64,000 bases of DNA, from positions 6,584,295 through 6,648,294 of the forward strand of contig NC_018396.1 in assembly GCF_000208865.1 (NCBI RefSeq), in the 5' to 3' direction. This stretch comes from Neospora caninum Liverpool. Lineage: Eukaryota > Apicomplexa > Conoidasida > Eucoccidiorida > Sarcocystidae. Below are positions 1-11,100 of the stretch, piece by piece. Each line of letters begins with the position of its first letter. Positions within the stretch are counted from its first letter, which is position 1. Made by a program: the position numbers and the translations under genes. Under the pieces are notes generated by a model that was not told the origin of the DNA, did no database searches, and saw nothing but the letters and a program-made list of their open reading frames with translations.

Positions 1-192
1 GGGCGGGAGGCGCGCCGGGGCGGGAAGGGAGGAAGACGGGGAAGGAGCTGAGGAAAGCGAAGAAGGGAGGGAAGACGCCGCCAGCTGCTGACGCCGCCGC
101 TCCTGTTGACGGACTTCGTGCTCCCTCCACAGCCGTCTCTGCTCCTCTTGCAGCTCACGGAACTGCTCGGGAGACAGAGACGAGAAATCCAT
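1..192 (-). CDS. 5' end of an unidentified gene, truncated by the window edge
   Basis: An open frame of 64 codons starts with ATG at 192-190 on the minus strand and runs off the left edge without a stop. The first residues read MDFSSLSPEQFRELQEEQRR, followed by a strongly charged Arg/Gln/Glu helix (about residues 9-36, probably coiled coil) and then a Ser/Pro/Ala-rich linker. There is no signal peptide or presequence. Purine-rich DNA on the plus strand just upstream (193-560) would be the pyrimidine-rich 5' leader of this gene. I do not recognise the family; only the amino terminus is visible and a splice site could lie just outside. The start is chosen because it is the first ATG of the frame and leads directly into an ordered-looking helix. 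Confidence 0.45.
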   Translation of the reverse strand, partial: MDFSSLSPEQFRELQEEQRRLWREHEVRQQERRRQQLAASSLPSSLSSAPSPSSSLPAPARLPP

Positions 193-3100
193 TTTTGAAA
201 AAAAGGGAAGAAAAGAGGGAAGGGGAAAACAAGGGAAGGAAAACAAAAGACCGAGAGTCGACGAGAAGGAGTGGCAAATCGGCGGATAGAAGCAGATGGA
301 AACGGGGCGAAGAAAAGAGACAAGGTGTGGAACGGAGACCGAGAAAACGGGGGGCGGGGGCTGGGCGCGGAAGACGCTGAAGGTCGTAAAGAATGAAGAA
401 AGGTGATAAAAACGAGGAAGAAAGAAGAGGAGCGAAGGGGGACAAAGAGGCAGTGGAAGAGGCAGTGGAAGAGGCAGTGGAAGAGGCAGTGGAAGAGGCA
501 GTGAAGGAGAAAGAGGCGAGAGGCGGGGAGAGGACTGGGGTAAGGGACCCGACGAAGAGAGAGCCGCAAGAAAAGGGGCGAAGGAACATGGGGAAGGTGT
601 TGCTTGGAGGTCTGAAAACGCAGACGTTGAAAGCGTAGGAAGCAACGGAAGCAAACAGGAGGAAGAAAAATAGAGTTGAATGGGGTTGCCTGCAAAGGCC
701 TACCTCTGGGGCAAGTCACTAGCCATCGGAACGACGGATGGCGGTCCCCTGAAAATGGGCGAAAGGATGAAACCGACCGAGAAGAGAGCCCACTGAGGAG
801 AGATCGCACAACCGCAATTTTCCGTACAACCACCACAGTCTGCAGTTTCTAAGGTGTATGTACACTCGACCGCACTCCTCTCGAAAGATCCGCCCGGCGG
901 GCCGCCGAAGCCGGGCGGAGCAGAAAAGCGCTCGAAGACCGCCGACGTCAGCGACAGCGGCAACCAGGGGAATAAACAAATCGGTGGGAGACTGGACGAG
1001 GAGGGAAAAGCCTTGAGATGGCTTCCAATTGTGATTTTTATGGCAGCGAACGGCCAAAAACGGACGACCGCTGTGTGAACGCGGTTTGCAAGCAGTGCGG
1101 AACCGATTGTGTTTGCGACAGTTGCAGATCGCACTGCTCGAGCAGCTGGCACGGTTCCGTGTGCGACGAAACGGGAGAAAAAATGGAAACAGCGGAAGCG
1201 GCTTAGTCGAACGGACGGCAAGGAACCCGAAGAGTCACCCAAAACCCTTAGAAAAGATATTTCGCTCTTCCTCGAAAAAGTTCGCGCAGTGAAGACACAA
1301 GCAGATGCCTCTCCGTCCAGAAGTACGTCCTTTCTCTCGTCTCATAGAAACCGTTGGTTCCCTCGCAACCGTGCCCGGCACGCGCGATCACGGGGTGCGC
1401 GTGCGGTGGTGCTTGCGTACGGTGACCTCCTGGAAAATGCCGAGAGCCTTCGATTTCAGACCCTTACCCGGCGGGGGGCTTTCTGTTCTCAATTAGACTG
1501 CTGAGACTGTTGTGGCATACGCTCAAGAGCGCCTCCAAAAGTGCAGAGAAAAGGGTGACGAAACAGGACTCCCCGGGGAATGTGCTGACTCGTCGATACC
1601 GAAAGGTTCGCGTCGCCCTTCGTTGTGAATCCTGGATCAACCGTACCACGGGGAAAAAACCTTCCGCGGCACGAGTTTCCTTCACTGGGCCAGAAGTGTC
1701 CCCTAGTCGTCCGATATACCTGATCCGAAGTGGGAAATTCCTGCAATGCTCGTGCCCTCTCCGGGGATAGCGGTGGCTACATGATCAGCAGTATAAACAC
1801 CCCGAGTTTTGGGGCCGACTGAAACGGGCTCTCCCTTGTCGAAAGCCACCCTTCTCGCAGAGCGCACGGCGGCTCCCGAGACCATGCTGCACTAGTGTTT
1901 ATCGGGCAAACGGAAACTTTACAGTTGCATGGTGCATATCGGGGTGGACGTTCAAACGTTTAGCGGTTACCTCCACGGGAATCAGGAATGCGAGCGGGGG
2001 TGGAAATGCGACACTGGTAAAGAATCTTCCTTAAGAAACGGTTCTCCAACAAACACCGAAATCCCGGATCTGTTCTTAGAACTTGGCGGGAGGTCACGGG
2101 TCAAGCGGGACGGCGTGCCCCCGTCCGGACGAAGGGAAGAAAGAACGTGGAGTCCATCCGAGGGCAACGGGACGTCGTACAGCTCTTCCTAATGGGAGTT
2201 TTGGAGAGAAACGAGTATATATTATCGTTGTTTTTCACCTTTTGCAGACGCCTCGCATATGCCCAGCCCCTTCAGGGGAAAGGAGTCCATTTTTTCCACG
2301 GCCTAGACCCAAACCCAACGCACTCCTGGGATCCAGTCGAGGACAGTTCATCAGACACCGAAAGGGAGCAAACAAAATTGAGGATCATGCGTAGCGGGGC
2401 ACTCACAAGTCAGTTTTTTTACCAGTTAGATTAGAAGCTTGTGGCATACCGGTGAAGACACCTTTCATGATGCTCCAGTTTCAGAAACGGGTACTGAGCC
2501 TGGCCAACCGTTCCTAGGCTAGGGTGCTTTCCCTCATCCCAACGCAGATTCCTCCCAGGTTCCCCAGTCGCCTTCCCGAAGATACGATTGCACCTTTCTT
2601 CATCTAATTTATAATTGCCAGTCAAAGACGGTTGGCATCATTTTTGACGAGACTGATCGAATTCGCGAAAACAGAGAAGGCGTGAAACGGATTGCTGCAG
2701 ACAGTTTGCCCCAGAATCAGGCGCAAACAGAGCAACAAACCCCGTTGCACGTTTCCAGAGTGTTGCCGGAGCTTCCCGGTATTTATCGTGATTCCTAGCT
2801 GGCCAGTGGACGTTCAGTGACCATCTCTGGACACAGACAAAAGAACGACGCGTACCTGGGGCGTTCGACGGAAGCCGAAACGAAAGGACCCAAGATTGCG
2901 CCGCTTCACCTCGGAACTTCCCTGCACACTCTGCGCTAACGCCATGGCTTTCCCTACCACGAGAAAATGGACGAATGGGGACTGACCCTAGCCCAGGAGA
3001 ATTCCGAGCGGTACACACGAACGGTAATTGCGTACAGTGAGGTCCACTGTTTTACGGCTGCAGCTCGTCGCTGCTCAGGCGCTACCACAGATTTGAACCT

Positions 3101-4140
3101 TTTGGTTAATGTTAATGGTCGTCTCTTTTTCGTAGTTCTCGTACAACCCTCGGAATGCAAATGCTGAAGCCGATTCCTGGAAAGTGGATGTTCTATGGAT
3201 ACAGCAAATAGAAGGTGGACGCCTTCCGCCAGCACAGGCAATCGAAACGACTCCCCCGCTGATTGCACTCTGGACTGTCGGCGAAATCTGGGAAACAGGC
3301 ATTGGTGTTACCGGTCAGATGTGCACTGCAGAAGGGAAAAGTGTCATAGATCGAGTCAAAAAAGTACCATCTTTTTTCGCAGCATTTCACTTCTTTCTGT
3401 GGACCTCTCTACTATGACTGAGCGGCTGTCTCATTTCTTCCACCGTGTCTCGCCGGCAACCTTGCACATCTGGCCAGGTGTATGCATGCGCGGGCAGTTT
3501 CTCCAGTCCAGCCAGCATGCATCTGCCAAAACTCGGATTTGTCGCCTTTCTTCCTTTCCTTACGTCCAGCACACCCCGTCCTCGAGATGTGGACTGACTT
3601 CCCAGAGTTTCGACCAAGTGCCCTTGCTCGACCGGCCGAAAACTCGACAGTCGCGCAAGCTCTGTGTCTCGTCGCCCGCCGTTCCTGTTCCTTCCGGTCC
3701 TGTTTTCTCCTGCCTGATGAGCAGAAAAGAGTAAAATGCACGGTTGCAAGAGTGGAGCAAAGACGAGAAACTCGATAGTTTCCACGTCCTCGGGTCTCAA
3801 AGGGACCGAACCGGACAGCACCAGGCAAAACGGCAGCTGAAAGCCGTCAAAACGTGGCCGACGAGTCTCGAGCTGTGTGCGGCGAATGGGTCGTCGTTAG
3901 GGAGGAAAGGTGTCCCGCAGTGAAGGATTTGCGCTTCAAAAACTCCAGTTTGACGAAAGAGGCGGGCCTCTCTCACTCCGCGAGCTCGACGGGGACAACC
4001 TTCAGCAGGCTCCTGTGAAAAAATCTTCTCTTGGGTTCCACAACGACACTGCGAAAAGTACCGCGGCGTCGATTCGGCCTCACGCCCTCTCCAGTTCGGC
4101 CTCCAGGAAAGAAGGACGAGTGGCGTATTTAGTCTCCAAA
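193..4140. other. divergent intergenic region with no supported gene
   Basis: About 3.9 kb separate the start of the minus-strand gene at 192 from the first ATG of the plus-strand membrane protein at 4141. All open frames here are short, overlap one another on both strands and show no family similarity. The region should hold both promoters and 5' UTRs. I see no TATA-like element that I would defend. A 12-bp tandem repeat at 447-506 is listed separately. The frame of the downstream gene stays open upstream of 4141 to a GTG at 3910, but no ATG lies there. Confidence 0.5.
447..506 (+). repeat. 12-bp tandem repeat, five copies
   Basis: The unit GAGGCAGTGGAA is repeated five times head to tail; the last copy ends GTGAAG instead. 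It lies 255-314 bp upstream of the start codon of the minus-strand gene at 192, so it would fall in that gene's leader or promoter. Confidence 0.85.
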
Positions 4141-6896
4141 ATGAACGCCTTGCGAAACGGAGGGAGTGCAGCCGTTCCTGTGCGCACGCGCCAGGAGGGC
4201 CTCGGTGTGTCTTGTCTTCCCCAGGTTGCGCGACGAACTCCAAGAATCTTTCCAGGTCCTCACGCTGTCTCGTCCTCTCCCCGTCCATCTTCCTCTCCCC
4301 GCTGCTCGTTTTGTTCTTTCTTTTCTCTGCGGTCTTCGACCTCTCCACCTTCCTCGCCTTCGTCTCCGGCCTTGCCTCGAGGCGAGGTTAGTCGGCGTTT
4401 CCATTCCTCTTCTCTCCCAACTCCTCCGTCGTCTTATCCTCTTTGCTTGCCCTCAAGCACTGAAGCGTTCCCGCGCTGCAGACGCGAAAGCTCCCGGATA
4501 AGCCTCGGGGCTCCTCGCGTAAGCCTCCGAGAAGCCGTCTGGGTCCGGGGTGGACGTACAGCTGGTCCGCTGCCAACTGGGGCATTGTTGCGTACGGGCC
4601 GAGACGCGCGTACAAAGGCGGAATCTGACATTGGGTCTGGCGGGGAGTGGAAAGGCCCCGGAGGAAACGAGGCCAGTCTGTTGCCAAGGAAATGCGCACA
4701 TGGCGTGCGAGCGCACCCAGTCCACGGCACGTCTCTCCGCGGGCACGAGTGGTCTTCTGGCGTGAAGTCGCGTTCGGAGACCGCTGTGTGTAAAGCCCTG
4801 TTGCAGCCGCTCAGCGCTGGCGAGCCTCGCTTCCCATCCGCGCTCCGGGGTGTCCTGCCTCCGTTTTCGCACAGCCAGCTCCACGCTCTAATTTCTGTCT
4901 CCTCAGCGCCGCAGCGCGAACTGTTTCTGCGACAGCAACTCCCGCGTGCTCTCGCTGTGCCTGTTCGGCGTTTTTCGAGTTTCCTTGAGACCTCAGCGAG
5001 GGCGTATCTGCTTCAGCCCAGGTGTACTTCCACCTCAGATCCGCAGCGGACCGAGGCAGACGAGGCGGAACCCGAAAACAGAACGGCGTCTTCTTCGCAC
5101 ACCGGCGCTCGTGGAAAAGAGGAATCTCACGGGGCAACGGACGCGCCTCCTTGCCTACAGGCTCCAGCGGATCTGCCGCCCGCCGAGCGGCCTCTGCTGT
5201 CATTTGAACTGTACGACACAGCCTGCCACAACTTCAGTTGCCGCGCCTCCGAATGCCTAGGAGACAGTGGCAACAAACTGCCGCCGAGGTAATATCAGAG
5301 GGGCCAGAGGGAGGCGATGAGGTTTTTTTCGATAATCGAGGCAGACGCTCGGTTCTTCCTGCGTCCTTTGTCACATCGCTCTGCGGGCGATCACGGTTTG
5401 GTCATTTCCTGGTCCGACAGAAACGAGCGTGAAAACAGCACAAAGCGAAAAGGTTAAGAGCTTGTTCTCCGTATCCGTTCGCCTCGTTCATTGTACCTGC
5501 ATGCACTGCTTGTATACGTAGCTCCCCATGCTTTTTCCCTCGGAATCTCGGCTGTATTCGGCTTTTAACCGAAAGAATCTGGGTTCGATTCGTAGACAAC
5601 CTAATTTTGATTAAATAAACATATAGAAAAGTAATTACGGAATCGATGAGATCCGTTTGCACGAGATGGGTCGTGGAAACAGTAGCCTTCGTTGTGTTGT
5701 TCTGTTTTCTTCGGCAGCGCCTTTGACTCTGCTCTTCTCGGTGACGCGCTGTCTGTTCACTTCTCTGTCGCTCCTGTCTCAGGTACTTTCAGTGGGTGAT
5801 CGACGGCGCGGCGTATCTGATGCTCGGTGGCCTGCTCGCAGTTGTCCTCGCGGCGCCGGCAACGGTTGTGGAGCGTCGCATCGACATGCACATCAAAACC
5901 CTTGCGCTGACGTCAGCGATGTACGGCGGTATTGCTTTCTGGGGCTTTGAAAGCAGCCGTTTCGGCCGTCTCCACGTCCCGCCCGCCGGCGCGACGAGGT
6001 GAGGCAGGGACACTGAGAGAACCAGGGGTGTCTGTTTTCACTTCTGTGTTTGCTCCGCGCCGAAAAGGCTTGGGAAGGCGATTTCGCACAGAAAAACAGT
6101 TGCCAACTCCTGAGCGTTTTGTGGCGTCTCTCTCGTTTGCTTCAGATACCTCCTGGGGTTGTGCTCCGTGGGACTCTGTACCCTGCCGCCGATTCTCTGC
6201 GAGGTCGTCTCGCCTGCTGTCGGCTATGCATCGTTGACGGTCCCGATTCTCTTCCACATTCTCTGGGCCAGTTACTTGAAGCGTCCACCGTCTCTATTTC
6301 GTCATGGGAGCACTGCGTCGAACCTGAAGAGCCAGGGCCCCACGCCCCTTTCTCCTCTCCCTAACGGTCGTCCAGCTTCTTCCTGCTCTTCGCCCGCGGC
6401 TTCCACTTCGTCGTCGCAAACGTGTACCTCTTCCGCTGCCTCTTCTCAAACCCGTCCCTCATCTTCGAGTGCTCCGACTGTCTCCAGTCGCTGCCGCTCT
6501 CGCCCCCCCTTGGCGGTCTCGGAGGCCTCGACGCTGCGACCGAGCGAGGCGTCGCCTCCAGGACCACTCCGAGGCGGCGGATTTCTGCCGCAGTGGTGGG
6601 GCGCGACCGTGAGTCACAAAGGCCTTCTTCTCTTTTCTCTCTGCTCCACGGCGCTGGGAATCTACTCGGTGCGGAAAGTCGAAGCTACAGCGGGCGACGC
6701 GATTCTTGACGCCAGAGACTCGCAGCCTCCTTCCCGCCTGTCGGCCGTCTGGGCCTTTTGGCGAGGCGAAGAGGGAGGAAGGGAGGACGAGGACAGGAGA
6801 GACCGAGGAGACGAGCACGTGATGCGGCGTGCGCGCGAGCGACTGAGCGAACTGGCCGGGGAAAAACCCGCGGAGACACGCGCCCCAGAAAAGTAA
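4141..6896 (+). CDS. multi-pass membrane protein, possibly mitochondrial, weakly TMEM69/DUF3429-like
   Basis: Three exons: 4141-5288, 5783-5998 and 6146-6896, all junctions AG|GT in phase 2, giving 2115 nt and 704 aa. The first 380 residues are Ser/Arg/Pro-rich with little acid at the very start (MNALRNGGSAAVPVRTRQEG), which could be a mitochondrial leader. Exon 2 begins the membrane part: hydrophobic segments at about residues 387-410 and 419-437, then 456-478, 480-500 and about 606-632. The order YGGIAFWGFE, then a long hydrophobic hairpin ending FHILWASYLKRP, resembles the layout of the TMEM69/DUF3429 family (YG...GG..WG motif followed by paired helices); this is inference from pattern only. 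The tail after the last helix is acidic and Arg-rich. The ATG at 4141 is used because the open frame further upstream begins with GTG. It converges with the kinase gene on its right. Confidence 0.65.
5289..5782 (+). other. intron 1 of the membrane-protein gene, with an AT-rich tRNA-Lys-like patch
   Basis: A 494-bp intron with GT...AG ends. Bases about 5557-5601 contain a perfect 5-bp stem (TTCGG/CCGAA) closing a 7-base loop CTTTTAA, which is a tRNA-Lys anticodon arm with anticodon TTT. Five bases later comes a T-arm-like hairpin with loop TTCGATT and one mismatch in its stem. No matching acceptor stem or convincing D arm lies at the expected distance upstream, so I do not call a functional tRNA. 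The following 40 bases are unusually AT-rich for this locus. Confidence 0.4.
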
Positions 6897-8159
6897 AGAG
6901 GACAGAGACAAGCAAAACAGAGAAGGCCGCATGCAGCGGCAAAACTACGCACGGCCACGTCGGCGAGCAGGCCGAACCCCTGTGCGGAGACCTGTGATCG
7001 ACGGCTGAAGAAAGGCACTCCATTTCCGAGGAGAACAGTGCTCTCGAGAGATAGGTCAAAAAGTATTTCTAACCATCGCTGAGTTCACCGCAGCGGGGAA
7101 CCCCATGCGGACGGGATGTCTGTACACGCGACGCACCCAGCCACGACTGAAGTTTCCGGGGGAAACCTGACGACGGAGGGTTCGGTCTTGTTTCCTGTTG
7201 GCTGCCGCCGTTGATTTCAGTCAGCTGGTGTGCGCACCGCTTCGTCTCTGGACGTGCCGAACAGCAAAGCAGTCGGCGTGTCCTGCCTTTGCTCGAGATA
7301 CACTGTAGGAAACACGAGGAAAACTTCGGACCGACCGCCGTGTGGTGTACTTCTTCCTTTACGGTGCCCCTGGTGCTTTTGTATGCACTTACTTTTCGCT
7401 TGTGGGTTGCCAGAAGCGCGGCAATTCCAGCTGCTGTTGTTCGATTTCTCACGGCTTTTCTGCTGCCTCTTCAATCGGTATGCGTGGGCAGGATGGCTTT
7501 CCTGAGCCGCTCGTATCGCGATGTCGAGAAACGTGTTGCAGAACTAACGCACAAGCCGTTGTTTTACTTCGTCCACAGGCCACCCAGAAACTATCAGGGA
7601 GCTCGTGCGGAGCACAAAAAGTGGCAAGAGGCGTGTCAGCGTGTGTAGTGTCTCGGCGATTTAAGCTAGGAGACAAGAAAATCAACTTCACACGTTTAGG
7701 ACGGTGAAACGGCATGCGAAACGAAAACAAGCTGGCTGCGGAGTGCAGTCCTGAAATTCACGCACAACATAGAAGACTAAGCATTAGCCTCTCCCAGCGC
7801 ACTGGGCTCTGGCTTTTTGAGTCCAGGAACAGGGGGAAAAACGAGAGGGTGAAAGAGTTCTGAGGGGTTTGTGGCAAGAGGGAACAGGAAGCCAATCGGC
7901 GAAGCGTTGACGGGACAGCCTCGTATTTTTGGCACATCCGCTTTTCGCGTGCCTCTGAAAGGAACCTGACGCAGGACTTGTAACAACGCTGCTTGTGTAC
8001 TGAAACAGTCACTAGACGGGACGGCCATGCGACCCCCCCCCCCCTCAATTAGCGTCTCGGCAAGTCATCAGAACGGCCTGCACGGTCTGTGTCTTATTCC
8101 TGAGAGACACGCGCACGCATCTCGAGCCGAAGCACCCCATACCTTTACGATCTTCCTTG
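6897..8159. other. convergent intergenic region (two 3' ends)
   Basis: This 1.26-kb gap lies between the stop of the membrane-protein gene and the stop of the minus-strand kinase, so it should hold both 3' UTRs. Open frames are short and overlapping. The only distinctive feature is a run of about a dozen C residues near 8032-8044. I see no gene here. Confidence 0.55.
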
Positions 8160-11100
8160 TCATCTCCCTGAGCGAGTCTCGGTTCTGCGTCTTTGTTCTC
8201 TGTTCTCTGTTTCGAGTTCGTCGCCTGCGTGCGTTGCCTCATAGTCGCTCATCACGATTTGCCTTATTTTCTCTTCCAGTGCGTATACGCCTGCCTCGTA
8301 CTCCTTCTCTTCGCGCTTGAAAGTGAAATTGAGGAAGCGCAGATCCTTCAGCACTTCGTCTTTGGGTCTGAAGGGCTGTAGCGCTAGCCAGTCTCCCGCA
8401 CTGGGCGCGTGTGACCCTCCGAGCCCCGCCACCCGGACGTCCTCGAAACGATGACCACCCTGGTTCAAGGCTGCCTTTGCAATGGCGTTACTGCGTTCAT
8501 CTTGGATGCCAAGTGCAGCTTTGATGTTTTTCTCAAAACGTTCAACGACGGATTCGGCATTACCGGGATCTCGTCTTCTCCCTTGTGCCTGTGGCAGAGT
8601 TCCCTCAAAAGACTGACCTAAATCTGACTCCTTGTCGGCGATCTGTAACTCTTGCCCCGTTTCTTTGTTTCTGAAGCACCTCCCCTGCTCAGCGAAACGC
8701 TTGTCGTTTGGGTTCGCGGCGGTTCTTTGCGTGTTGCCATCCGGATCTCTCCGGTCGGTTTCCGGCGCACACTGTAGAACAGTCATTGCCGGAGTGTACC
8801 GGCACCAGGAAGGGAGACGGCGCGACTGTCTATCCCAGTCGTTCACGCAGAACCCCGCTGAAACGTCCAAGGGAACGGCACTCGAAGGAAGTTTCAAGGG
8901 CCCTTCTGTCACTTCCTCTTCATCTTCCTGCTCGGCAGCTACACAACCGACTTCATCGACACGAACCGTGCTTTCGCGTTTAAACGTTTCCGTACACGCG
9001 GATCCTGGAGGAGCGAGCTGTCCACGGGCGTCGGGAGCACGGTCGTCGCCGTGTACCTTGCAAACCGTTTCTTCAGTTCGGCGCTGCCCGGAATTCGGTG
9101 TGTCTGCCGGTTCTTTTTGAGGGGAGGATACTCCACGTTCCTTCCCTTCTTCTCCCAGTGAGGGTTCGCCTTTGTCGCCAGCTGCCGGGGTTCCCGGGCC
9201 CTCCCGTCGCACTGGCGTTTCGTTGAATTCTGCGTCTGCAGTTGCCGCATGTGCTGCGCGCGACACCTTCGCCGTTCCGCTTCTTTCGCTGCCTTCTCGA
9301 GGCTCGCCGCTGCTGGGTCCGCCTCTGTCTTTTTTCGGTCGCTTCTCCCTCTGCTTCCAGACTCCTCTGCGTAAGGCGTCCCAGTCGACCTTTCGGAGCC
9401 AAGCAGATTTTCTGAGCTCCTCAAACCCCCACCGCTTCTCCGGTTCACATAACAGTCCCTGAATAACGGCTCTGCATGCAGCGGAGACGTGTGCTTTCTT
9501 CGGGCCAGCACACTTTGGCAGCACCAGGAAGCGACGGAAGTTGATGATGATGTAGGACAGCAACTGCGGATTGTAGCTGGGCGTGTTGAACGGCACTCCT
9601 CCGTAGATGCATTCGAAAAGAATTACGCCCACTGACCACCAGTCGGCTGAAAAAGAATAGGCAAGTCCTGAGAGCACCTCTGGGGCCATGTAGTGAGGAG
9701 TCCCGACCTGCGACAATGCCTCGAAGCGAGAAATATGGGTCGGAGAAGAAGCTGGAGAAGCCGTTGACGGAGTTGAAGAAGGAAGCGTCTGCTCCGACGC
9801 TGCACTGCCCCGCTGCCATTCGTTTGTTGGCGCGCGTAGCGTCTTCTTTTCGGCCTTCCTTGTTTCCTCTGACGACGGCACATGAGCTGTTTCTCTAGCG
9901 GGCGAAGGCAACGACGGAGAGACAGGTGGGAAGGAGGAAGGGAAGGAATCTGTGAACACCGTTAAGGAGTGGCCGGGAGGCGACGCAGGCGATTGCATGC
10001 TCGAATAGGGAGGAACCAAAGGGTGCGGCGCCGGAGCGAAGGCAGAACATTCGTGTGGAGAGGAGGCGCAGGCAGAAGCGAGGGGAAACTGAGGCGAAGC
10101 CGAAGATAGAGGAGAGTCGAAGACGCTGGCAAGTGCACGGCCGCCCTGGACCCCAGCCGAAAGATCTGCAGTTCCGCCGCTCAAGGGAAGCCCTTCCGCG
10201 TGCTGCCAGAGGGCATGCGAAGCCTCCGCGCCGTCACACGATGGCTCGGAAAGACGTGGAGCGGACGCGGCGTAGTTTGGCAGGTTTCGGCCTCCCGGGT
10301 TTGAACAGTTCACGACTGGGAGGCGTCTTTGGAGACTCGCAGGTGAGGGGACGGTGAGTCGACCAGAAGACAAAGAGCCTGGGCTCCGTTGGAGCAGCTT
10401 CTGCCCCATCGAGGCAGCGGAGGCAGCTGAGAGGGGAAGCGCCCGTCGAGTCGGAGACAGAGAGGAAGGCGCGGGATGTGAGGTTGAAACTCGAAGGAAT
10501 CGGGAGGAGGTAGCAGAAGAGGAAGATGGCACACAAGACAAGAGACTGTCCGCTGCGGCGGGCAGAAGAGAAAGACCGGTTCCGCCACAGCGCGTTGTGC
10601 TTTGGGCCGAAGGAGTCATGGAAATGGAAGGACGAATTCGGTTTTTTTCACGAATACTGGAGGTTGTTGGTGTAGCCTCCCTTTCTGGAAGAGCGCGGGG
10701 GGGAGAAGGAAGAGTGAGACTGACCGCAGATTCTGCTCCTCCACTGTCTTCACAAGCCGTGATCAACCGGCCTCCGGGCCCCGAATCGTGTGGCGCTTCT
10801 TTCGCGACCGATTCTTCTTCACTTGCTTGCTGACATGCATGTGTAACGCGTTGCATTTCGGAAGAAGGACGAGCACAAGGGGAGGTTCGGCACACGGAGG
10901 AAGGACCAGACGGTGTGCGAGAGACGAAGTCTGCCGACGAGGAGGCGGATGCGGAAGAGTCACGCGGAGTTGCCTCTTGCGAACCACAGCACGAATTCGG
11001 CGACGGCAACAACTGGACAAAAGACGGGGAAGAAGCAGGCGATGAGACAGGCAGTGCAGAATCATGCTCGTTGCCTGCGAGGGTGCCGAGAGGCAGTCGG

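Noticed and set aside
5557..5601. Functional tRNA-Lys gene
   Set aside because: Anticodon and T arms are present, but the acceptor stem and D arm do not form, and one T-stem pair is mismatched.
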